NCBI GenBank assembly: GCA_015066785.1 | Contig: SVNT01000001.1 | Coordinates: 354,577 to 418,576, forward strand | Direction: 5' to 3' | Length of the DNA: 64,000 bases | From: Ruminococcus sp. | GTDB taxonomy: Bacteria > Bacillota > Clostridia > Oscillospirales > Ruminococcaceae | In this document: piece by piece, positions 41,202 through 48,622 of the stretch | Layout: every line of letters begins with the position of its first letter | How positions within the stretch are numbered: position 1 is the stretch's first letter | Notes under the pieces: generated by a model | Databases searched by the model: none | Told to the model about the DNA's origin: nothing | The model's input: the letters and a program-made list of their open reading frames with translations, nothing else | Position numbers and translations under genes: made by a program

Positions 41202-41240
41202 AAGGATACCTGCGGAAATACTCCACGGGTATCCTTTTTT
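41202..41240 (+). terminator. Intrinsic terminator of mscL
   Basis: The stem AAGGATACC / GGTATCCTT is followed by TTTTTT. Confidence 0.8.
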
Positions 41241-41306
41241 GTAATATGTACCAAATCCCTCACAAAAAGATGATGATATTTCTTACAGAATATTATCCTC
41301 TTTTGC

Positions 41307-41335
41307 TTGAATAATCGCCATTTTTTTGATATAAT
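41307..41335 (+). promoter_or_regulatory. Sigma-A promoter of the BMP-BMP-kinase operon
   Basis: TTGAAT, 17-base spacer, perfect TATAAT, 48 bases before the start at 41384. It should drive the three overlapping genes. Confidence 0.75.
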
Positions 41336-41383
41336 TATAAGGTATGTAGTTATTAGATATAAAGTGAAAAAGGAATGAATTTT

Positions 41384-42472
41384 ATGAAGAAAATCGTAAT
41401 AATAGCCTGCGCCATAATACTTCTGATAGTGACAGGTATACTTGTAATCAATAAATATTCCGACTCGCAGAAGGGATACAACAACGTGACCGTAGGGCTT
41501 GTAATGATTGGCAGTGCAAGCGACAAGAGCTGGAGTCAGTCGCACTACGAAGGCCTCAAAAAAACAACCGACGAGCTTGGCGTTGAGCTTATGTACAAGG
41601 AATGTGTAAGCAAGGACGCTTTTGAAGGTGCTGTTGACGAACTGATTACAAACGGTTGCAGTATAATCGTCTGCAACACCTTTGAATATTCCGAGCCACT
41701 CAAAACAGTTTCCGAAAAATACCCCGAAACATACTTCTTCCACGCAACAGGCGTAGAAACCCACGAAAATGTAACAACATTCTTCGGGCGTATCTATCAG
41801 ATGCGTTACCTTGCAGGAATTGTCGCAGGTATGCAGACAGAAACCAACGAAATCGGATATGTTGCGGCATTCCCCATTTCAGAAGTAAACCGTGGGATAA
41901 ACGCATTCACTCTCGGCGTGCGTGCTGTAAATCCCGACGCAAAGGTATATGTCGAATGGACTGAATCCTGGACAGACGAGGAGATTGCGGCAGCTGCGAC
42001 ACAGCGCCTCATCGACGAACGCAATATCGACATTCTGACTATACATGTAGACTCAAACCGACCTCTTGACATTGCCGACCAGAACGGCGTTATGACTATC
42101 GGATACAACTACGACAACAGCGATGTCTACCCCGATACATACCTCACCTCTGCAATATGGCAGTGGGACAAATTCTATACTCCCCACATAACGCAGTGTC
42201 TTGAAGGAAAATTCGAAGACCGCAATTACTGGGACGACGCAAGCACGGGAATAATCTCGATTGCTCCCCTCACCGACAATGTAAAGAACGGCATTGCTGA
42301 AAAAGTCGAAGAAGAAAAGGAACGCTTCAACAGTGGCGTATTCGATGTATTCTACGGCCCTGTATACGACAATGAAGGCAACATCCGTATCGCTGAAGGC
42401 GAAAGCATGACCGACGACGCAATGCTCAACAGCTTCGACTGGTATGTAGAAGGAGTAGTAATAAATGAATAG
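41384..42472 (+). CDS. Membrane-anchored BMP-family ligand-binding protein (copy 1)
   Basis: A 362-residue protein of the BMP/Med (basic membrane protein, PF02608) family, whose ABC-linked members bind nucleosides or other small ligands. One N-terminal hydrophobic helix (about 4-22) has no lipobox Cys and no clear cleavage site, so it should be an uncleaved anchor with the domain outside the cell. Family-like blocks are VGLVMIGSASDKSWSQ, TFFGRIYQMRYLAGIVAGM and NRGINAFTLGVRAVNPDAKV. The start at 41384 follows AAAGGA by nine bases. No ABC ATPase or permease gene follows; instead a second BMP gene overlaps by eight bases and then a histidine kinase. Confidence 0.83.
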   Translation: MKKIVIIACAIILLIVTGILVINKYSDSQKGYNNVTVGLVMIGSASDKSWSQSHYEGLKKTTDELGVELMYKECVSKDAFEGAVDELITNGCSIIVCNTFEYSEPLKTVSEKYPETYFFHATGVETHENVTTFFGRIYQMRYLAGIVAGMQTETNEIGYVAAFPISEVNRGINAFTLGVRAVNPDAKVYVEWTESWTDEEIAAAATQRLIDERNIDILTIHVDSNRPLDIADQNGVMTIGYNYDNSDVYPDTYLTSAIWQWDKFYTPHITQCLEGKFEDRNYWDDASTGIISIAPLTDNVKNGIAEKVEEEKERFNSGVFDVFYGPVYDNEGNIRIAEGESMTDDAMLNSFDWYVEGVVINE

Positions 42473-43565
42473 CAAATCACTGAAAAACATTCTTATCTCC
42501 CTGATAATACTACTCATAATCGGTATTCTGATGCTTGTGATTCTCCCTTGTATTCCAACGGGCAAAAGCACAAAAGTCGGATACATAATGACGGGCAGTA
42601 CCGACGAAGCAGGCTGGAACGGAATGAACTACAACGGCATCAAGGCGGCGTGTGATTCGCTGGGCGTAAGACTTGAAATCAAGGAAAATATCCTCGAAAA
42701 TACCGAAAGCAACGACTGCGTAAAGGCGATATCCTCCCTTGCAGACAAGGGCTGTGAAATGATAATCCTTTCAAGCTACGGTTATCCGTCAGAAGTCCGT
42801 GATACCATCGACGAATACCCCGAAATCTCATTCTACGGAAATTCTTCCGACTACTATTCCGACAATATGACATCCTATTTTGCGAGAATGTATCAGGCAC
42901 GGTATCTTTCGGGCATCGTTGCGGGAATGACAACCGAAACCGACAACATAGGATATGTTGCCGCAATGCAGAATAACGAAGTTATCCGAGGGCTCAACGC
43001 TTTCACTCTCGGGGTAAAGCGTGTAAATCCCGACGCAAATGTGTATGTCAAGTGGACAGACTCATGGGAAGATGAAGAAAAGGAAACTGCGGCGGCAGAA
43101 TACCTTATAAACGAAAAGGACATTGATGTTATAACATATCATCAGAACCGCAACTATGTAGTTTCGGTTGCCGAAAAGGCGGGAATATACTCCATCGGCT
43201 ACAACGAGGCAACAGAAGGTGCATCCGACAAACACCTCACCTCTGCCGTGTGGAACTGGGAAGAACTTTACAGCGACATCGTCTCCGATTTCCTTCAGGG
43301 CAAGGCGAACGAGCGTCAGCATATCTGGTGCGGAATAGAAACAGGCGCAGTTGAGCTTGCCCCCTATTCTCCCCTTGTAACTGCCGAAACGCAGGCGGAA
43401 GTAGAAAAAGCAAAGAACGAAATACTTTCCGGAAAAGACGTATTTTCGGGAAAGATTTACGACACCGACGGAAATCTCCGTTGTGACGAAAATGAATTCA
43501 TAAGCGACACCGCGCTTATGAGCGAATTTGACTGGTATGTGGATGGGGTGATTATCTGTGAATAG
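42465..43565 (+). CDS. Membrane-anchored BMP-family ligand-binding protein (copy 2)
   Basis: A 366-residue paralogue of the preceding protein, sharing the same layout: an N-terminal helix (about 10-30) with a Cys in VILPCIPTG that lacks a good lipobox, then the BMP domain with VGYIMTGSTDEAGWN, SYFARMYQARYLSGIVAGM and NAFTLGVKRVNPDANV. The pair look like a tandem duplication. It overlaps copy 1 by eight bases and the kinase gene by eight bases, so the three are translationally coupled. The likely role is to present a bound ligand to the adjacent kinase rather than to a transporter (inference). Confidence 0.83.
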   Translation: MNSKSLKNILISLIILLIIGILMLVILPCIPTGKSTKVGYIMTGSTDEAGWNGMNYNGIKAACDSLGVRLEIKENILENTESNDCVKAISSLADKGCEMIILSSYGYPSEVRDTIDEYPEISFYGNSSDYYSDNMTSYFARMYQARYLSGIVAGMTTETDNIGYVAAMQNNEVIRGLNAFTLGVKRVNPDANVYVKWTDSWEDEEKETAAAEYLINEKDIDVITYHQNRNYVVSVAEKAGIYSIGYNEATEGASDKHLTSAVWNWEELYSDIVSDFLQGKANERQHIWCGIETGAVELAPYSPLVTAETQAEVEKAKNEILSGKDVFSGKIYDTDGNLRCDENEFISDTALMSEFDWYVDGVIICE

Positions 43566-46035
43566 TTTCCGCCGTATTTCAGGCGCTAAAAATGCTATAA
43601 TGGTTATTCTTGTATACCTTATAGTAATCGGTTTTGTCTGCCTCATGCTCGTATCAAGAATAAACATCGAAATCAGAGACAGCGTACTTTCATCGGTATC
43701 CGCCCGTGCAGAAATCGTCGCCACTTCAATGAACGACAACTTTTCTTCCGAACTTGAGCAGTTGACTTCAGCGGCAACACTTCTCGAAACATCAAAAAAC
43801 GGAATGGGATTTATAGATTACCTCGATAAATCCGAGTATTACAGTTCTTCCTACGGCGTACTCACCATAAACGGAGAGGCACTTATCGGAGAGTCTCTTT
43901 CCTTCAAGGACTACCCTGCGATACTCGACTCCTTCCACGGTAACCCTGCGGTATGCAGTGCGGGTGAAGATTCAATCCTTCTTACAGTACCCGTGTACAA
44001 CGGCGAAAATGTAAAGTACGTACTCTATCAGATACTTGATAAAGGCGTATTCGAAGAAAAATACGAGCCTGATTTCGGTACAGAAAAAGCCGCTATGATG
44101 ATAATAGACGGTAACGGAAATCAGATTCTCAATTTCGACGAAAAAAAATTCGATGCAATGCCTTCGAGAGAGCTTGAAAATTCAATAAGCAAAATCTCCA
44201 AAGAAATAAGCGTATCGGCGTCTGCCGCAACACAGCTCAAAACCATTTCGGGAGAGTATTGTGTATTCGCAGCAGAGCTTGATTATTCCGACTTCTATCT
44301 TGTAGGGTTTGTTCCCTACGAAGATGTCTGCGGCGGAATTCACATCATCCGCCCACTTGTAATCTGGACATTCGGACTTTTAAGCCTTCTCCTGATTATC
44401 ATCACCATCTATCTCATCGGTGCAGAACAGAAGGCGATGGAAAGTGACGAGCTCCGTGAAGCTAAGGAAAGCGCCGAAAACGCAAACCGTGCAAAGTCGG
44501 ACTTCCTTGCGAATATGTCGCACGAAATCCGTACGCCTATCAACGCCGTTATCGGAATGAACGAAATGATACTGCGTGAAAGCAACGACGAGGCTGTACT
44601 CGGTTACGCCGACAACATCGAAAAAGCAAGTAAAAACCTTCTTTCGATAATCAACGATATTCTTGACTTTTCAAAAATCGAATCGGGAAAAATGGAAATC
44701 ACCGAGCAGGAATACAGCCTTAACGATATGCTCACGAATATCGTGAATATGATAAAATTCAAGGCAGAGAGCAAAAAGCTGAAGTTCAATGTAAATATCG
44801 ATGAAGCTCTCCCCTCCGTCCTCACGGGTGACGATGTGAGAATTACGCAGATAATCCTCAATCTCCTCAACAACGCCGTAAAATACACGCCCGAAGGCAG
44901 CGTTACGTTTGATGTAAACGGAAAAACCGACGGCGATACAGTCACTCTCGAAATTGCCGTAAAGGACACGGGTATAGGCATAAAGGAAGAAGACATCGGC
45001 ACTCTGTTCAAGGATTTCCAGCGCCTCGACCTCAGCAAGAACAGAAATATCGAAGGAACAGGTCTGGGTCTTGCAATCACGCGCAACCTCACCGAGCTTA
45101 TGAACGGAAAGCTTGAGGTTTCAAGCGTATACGGCGAAGGCTCCGTATTTACAGTATCAATCCCGCAGAAAATCAACGACAGAAAGCCTGTCGGAAAGCT
45201 CGGAAAGAGCACCGATGACACCGCAGGCAAACAGCACAAATACACTGCCAGCTTTACTGCTCCCGAGGCGGAAGTTCTTGTTGTCGATGACAATGAAATG
45301 AACCTCCTTGTTGTAAGAAATCTTCTCAAGAAAACAGAGGTAATGGTTACTGAATGTATGAGCGGCCATGAAGCACTCGAGCAGATGAAGGAAAAGCATT
45401 TCGATGTAATCTTCCTTGACCATATGATGCCCGAAATGGACGGAATTGAAACTCTCAACCGTGCACGCAGCCTGAAGAACAACAAGTGCGTCGGCACCCC
45501 GATAATTGCACTTACCGCAAATGCCGTATCGGGTATAAAAGAAACATACCTCAAGGCAGGATTTGATAACTACCTTGCAAAACCGATTGACGGCGGCAAG
45601 CTCGAAGAAATGCTCGCAATGTATATCCCTGAGCAGAAAATGCGCTCAGCCGAGCAAAAAGATGTCACTTCCTTTTCTGTTCCGACGGAAAGCAAACTCA
45701 TCGACACCGAAAAAGGCATTATGTACTGCGGCGACAACAAAGAGATATACCGTGAAATTCTCGGAATGTTCTGCGAGATGAACGGCACACAGCGTGCTAC
45801 CCTCGACAAACTGCTTGTCGAAAGCAACTGGCAGGATTATGCGATTAATGTTCACGGAATGAAATCCAACCTTTTCAATATCGGCGCAGACGCAGTCGCT
45901 GAAAAATGCTACGAGCTTGAAATGGCATCAAAATCCGCAGACGACCCCGAAAAAGTTGAGTTCATCAGACAAAATCATCACTCAGTGATGAAAATGTACG
46001 CCGAAGTCGCAGAAGAGGCAAAAAAGTATATATAA
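43558..46035 (+). CDS. Hybrid sensor histidine kinase with extracellular sensor, receiver and HPt (kinase 2)
   Basis: An 825-residue kinase. TM1 (about 14-34) and TM2 (about 268-290) bracket an extracytoplasmic, Cache-like region. HisKA has SHEIRTP with H322, then an HATPase domain with DTGIGIKEED and GTGLGLAIT, a receiver with D621 (FLDHMMPEMDG) and an HPt with H766 (VHGMKS). The GTG start at 43558 overlaps the end of the second BMP gene, with GGATGGGG upstream. Gene order suggests that BMP proteins sense a ligand and this kinase transduces it. The operon ends at a palindromic element. Confidence 0.87.
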   Translation: MNSFRRISGAKNAIMVILVYLIVIGFVCLMLVSRINIEIRDSVLSSVSARAEIVATSMNDNFSSELEQLTSAATLLETSKNGMGFIDYLDKSEYYSSSYGVLTINGEALIGESLSFKDYPAILDSFHGNPAVCSAGEDSILLTVPVYNGENVKYVLYQILDKGVFEEKYEPDFGTEKAAMMIIDGNGNQILNFDEKKFDAMPSRELENSISKISKEISVSASAATQLKTISGEYCVFAAELDYSDFYLVGFVPYEDVCGGIHIIRPLVIWTFGLLSLLLIIITIYLIGAEQKAMESDELREAKESAENANRAKSDFLANMSHEIRTPINAVIGMNEMILRESNDEAVLGYADNIEKASKNLLSIINDILDFSKIESGKMEITEQEYSLNDMLTNIVNMIKFKAESKKLKFNVNIDEALPSVLTGDDVRITQIILNLLNNAVKYTPEGSVTFDVNGKTDGDTVTLEIAVKDTGIGIKEEDIGTLFKDFQRLDLSKNRNIEGTGLGLAITRNLTELMNGKLEVSSVYGEGSVFTVSIPQKINDRKPVGKLGKSTDDTAGKQHKYTASFTAPEAEVLVVDDNEMNLLVVRNLLKKTEVMVTECMSGHEALEQMKEKHFDVIFLDHMMPEMDGIETLNRARSLKNNKCVGTPIIALTANAVSGIKETYLKAGFDNYLAKPIDGGKLEEMLAMYIPEQKMRSAEQKDVTSFSVPTESKLIDTEKGIMYCGDNKEIYREILGMFCEMNGTQRATLDKLLVESNWQDYAINVHGMKSNLFNIGADAVAEKCYELEMASKSADDPEKVEFIRQNHHSVMKMYAEVAEEAKKYI

Positions 46036-46051
46036 ACAATCCATAACAAAC

Positions 46052-46322
46052 AAAGGGTACCGAGCTTAAGGACGATGCCCATAAAGAAGTTTTTATGTGT
46101 ACTGTTGAGGAAAACCCTTTTGAAAAAGGTTTTTCCTCAAACTCCTTTCCTAAAACTTCAAATTTAAAAACAAGCCCATAGGGATTTACCCTATGGGCTT
46201 GTTTTTTGACTTAAAAGTCTTTGAAGGGGAGTAAGAGGGGAAACTTTCTGAAGAAAGTTTCCCCTCGATAAATACATATAAAATTCTGTACGGGCGTTAT
46301 CCTTATCTCTCGGTACCCTTTT
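46052..46322. repeat. Terminator-embedded palindromic element, copy 2
   Basis: Lies between convergent kinase 2 and the REC-GGDEF gene. The outer arms AAAGGGTACCGAG (46052-46064) and CTCGGTACCCTTTTT (46309-46323) are a terminator. The insert (46069-46302) is flanked by TTA on both sides and is the reverse-oriented homologue of 13972-14203. Its three hairpins are conserved with paired changes: AAACAAGCCCATAGGG / CCCTATGGGCTTGTTT here against the A-T version in copy 1, and a repaired mismatch in GAGGGGAAAC / GTTTCCCCTC. It accounts for the whole 300-base gap and has no credible gene. Confidence 0.87.
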
Positions 46323-46335
46323 TGTTTTCAGTTCG

Positions 46336-47736
46336 TTACGGCACAAACTGCGTTGTTCTGTCCGCAGGAGAGCGTTTCATAATTCCACTGCCCTCCATCT
46401 TTACGATGTCATAATCAAACACAAGGTCGCCATTGTACATCTTCTGGAAGCGCTCAAGAATTCTCTCAGCGCAGACCTTTCCTCCGTCTTCCTTTGCCTC
46501 AAACAGAAGAACTATCACTTGTCGGCTGGAGTATCTGGTCGACACATCGGCACGACGGAGCGATGTGAATATCGCACGGTCAAGAAGCTCAACCGCCTTT
46601 TCAACTTCGTTTACATCAGCATTGTCATTGCGTAGTGTGAACAATACGGTGTTGACATCCTTATCGTGTCTTTCGACAATTCTTCGTATAAAATTATATA
46701 CATAGTGGAAATTGTCGTATTCAAGCATATACGCACCCTTGCCGGGGTCTGTTCTGCACATCATTTCTTTCAGCTGCTGTATATCAACGCTGTTGTTTGC
46801 CCTGCTGTTCTCTGCGGCGTGCTGGTCGCTGAAGAAGTGGTACGAGTTCTTTCCGTTCTGCTTTACATGATAAAGCGCCTTGTCTGCGGCGTTATAGAGA
46901 GTTTTGAAATCATTTCCGTCTTCGGGGAACTGCGCTATTCCGACAGACACCGACGAATTTGTTTCAAACTTGCACTCCTCATCGAGATAATAGCACATAT
47001 CGGAAATAATATCTGCGGCATGGTTGCTGAGTGCGGATTTTGATACATCCCCTACAACGAATGTCATAAATTCATCCCCACCGATACGGCAGATGATGTC
47101 GTTGTCATTTGCGTACTTTACGAGAGTGCTCGCAAATTTCTTGAGGGTATTATCCCCTGCCATATGTCCGTAATTATCATTGATAGCCTTGAAATTATCC
47201 ATATCCATCATAAAGAGCGCACCCTTTACACCTTCACGGAGTAATTCCTCAACCTTTTCTTCGGTATAGGCACGGTTCCAGAGGTCTGTAAGCGCATCAC
47301 GGAAGGATTTACTCTTTATATCCGAAACCTCACGGATTTTTTCGTCAAGTCTGTTTGCAAGGCTCTTTCTGAGGTCTTCAAGCTCAAGAATACGGCTGAT
47401 GCGTGAACGCATTACCGCAGGAACAAACGGCTTTGCGATAAAGTCCTGCGCCCCCGCATCGAAACATCGCTGTTCAGTTTCAGCGTCGTTGTCTGCCGTC
47501 AGGAATATTACAGGTATGTCGCAGAGTTCGTCCCTTTTTATCACTTCCAGAACCTCAAAGCCGTCCATATCGGGCATATTTATATCGAGAAGTATCATAT
47601 CGGGCGTATTCTTCTCAAGAAATTTCAACGCCTGCTCACCTGATACAACCGCAGTAACCTTGTATGTATCGGCAAGTGCTGTTTTCGCAGATGTAAGGTT
47701 TGCCTTGTTATCATCAACGATCAGTATGTGTTTCAT
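46336..47736 (-). CDS. Response regulator with GGDEF diguanylate cyclase and degenerate second GGDEF domain
   Basis: A 466-residue cytoplasmic output protein. The receiver (1-120) has VDDNKANL, phosphoacceptor D51 (LLDINMPDMDG) and FLTADND/IAKPF. The diguanylate cyclase domain (about 150-305) has an intact RIGGDEF (219-223), so it should make cyclic di-GMP. The product-inhibition RxxD site is NDND, so feedback is probably lost. Residues about 335-440 repeat the fold in degenerate form, with RYSSRQVIVLL in place of RIGGDEF. It is last in the kinase 3-DegV-RR operon, 22 bases after DegV. Confidence 0.88.
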   Translation of the reverse strand: MKHILIVDDNKANLTSAKTALADTYKVTAVVSGEQALKFLEKNTPDMILLDINMPDMDGFEVLEVIKRDELCDIPVIFLTADNDAETEQRCFDAGAQDFIAKPFVPAVMRSRISRILELEDLRKSLANRLDEKIREVSDIKSKSFRDALTDLWNRAYTEEKVEELLREGVKGALFMMDMDNFKAINDNYGHMAGDNTLKKFASTLVKYANDNDIICRIGGDEFMTFVVGDVSKSALSNHAADIISDMCYYLDEECKFETNSSVSVGIAQFPEDGNDFKTLYNAADKALYHVKQNGKNSYHFFSDQHAAENSRANNSVDIQQLKEMMCRTDPGKGAYMLEYDNFHYVYNFIRRIVERHDKDVNTVLFTLRNDNADVNEVEKAVELLDRAIFTSLRRADVSTRYSSRQVIVLLFEAKEDGGKVCAERILERFQKMYNGDLVFDYDIVKMEGSGIMKRSPADRTTQFVP

Positions 47737-47758
47737 AACAACTTATCCTTTCGCTAAA

Positions 47759-48622
47759 TCACTCTTTTACAAACAGCAGTCCGAATGTGCGTGGCCCGCT
47801 GTTTCCCGAAACTGTTGCGGAGGCTTTGGTAACCTCGACAGCGTCAAACTTTGCAATGCGTGAGATTTCACGCTTTACAAGTCTTATATCGCTGAGTTTA
47901 CATCCCGCATGAGTAACAAAAATCAGTTCTCTTTTTATTTCATCGTATTTCTTGAGTTCATTGCGCACATATCGTATTGCGCTTTTCTCGTACTTCCCTA
48001 TCTGTACGGTTTTAAGCACGAGCTTTCCGTCTTTCATCATAAGTACGGGGTGGATATTGAATTTACTGCAGATAAACTGAACATTCTTTCCCACTTTTCC
48101 GTTTATGTAAAGATAATCCGCATTATCCGCCATAAACGATGAGGAAACCTTTGTTTTCAGAACGTCAAGCTCTGCAAGTATTTCCTCGGAATTGCGATTT
48201 GCGCGCACCATTTCTGCGGCACGCAGAACAAGATGCGCAATCCCCGTTGAAAGATGCAGAGAGTCAACGATATGAACACGGGCAGCCTCATCTTCATTGA
48301 GACGTTCAAACGCCACCATTGCATTTGCGTATGCAAGGCTTACTCCCGAACTGATATTGATATGTATTACCTCGTCGTAATCCCTGAGTTTTTTCTTGAA
48401 AAATTTCGCATATTCTTCAGGCGGAGGAGCTGTTGTGGTAGTTTTTCCGCCGCCGTTATTGATGTATTCAAAGACATTCTGCGCAGTTATTTCGGATACG
48501 TCACGGAACACTCCCGTATCGGTCTTGATGTAGAAATAAACAAGGTCAACATTATTTCGCTTGAGTATACTGTCAGAGAGGTCGCAGACGCAGTCGGTTG
48601 TTATGCAGATTTTATTCGCCAC
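47759..48622 (-). CDS. DegV/FakB-family fatty-acid-binding protein
   Basis: A 287-residue cytoplasmic protein of the DegV family, whose members bind one fatty acid in a deep pocket; FakB forms present it to the kinase FakA. Features are the N-terminal ITTDCVCDLSDSIL, a TTTAPPPEEYAKFF segment (canonical TSqPs region), IHINISSGVSLAYANA and VDSLHLSTGIAHLVL. No fakA is in the window. The gene overlaps the end of kinase 3 by 11 bases and precedes the REC-GGDEF gene, an unusual setting that suggests a signalling rather than phospholipid role (inference). Confidence 0.87.
   Translation of the reverse strand: MANKICITTDCVCDLSDSILKRNNVDLVYFYIKTDTGVFRDVSEITAQNVFEYINNGGGKTTTTAPPPEEYAKFFKKKLRDYDEVIHINISSGVSLAYANAMVAFERLNEDEAARVHIVDSLHLSTGIAHLVLRAAEMVRANRNSEEILAELDVLKTKVSSSFMADNADYLYINGKVGKNVQFICSKFNIHPVLMMKDGKLVLKTVQIGKYEKSAIRYVRNELKKYDEIKRELIFVTHAGCKLSDIRLVKREISRIAKFDAVEVTKASATVSGNSGPRTFGLLFVKE

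Noticed and set aside
44604..45554. A 316-codon minus-strand reading frame
   Set aside because: Shadow of kinase 2; no domain or ribosome site. The similar frame at 52132-53277 is the shadow of the CHASE2 cyclase.
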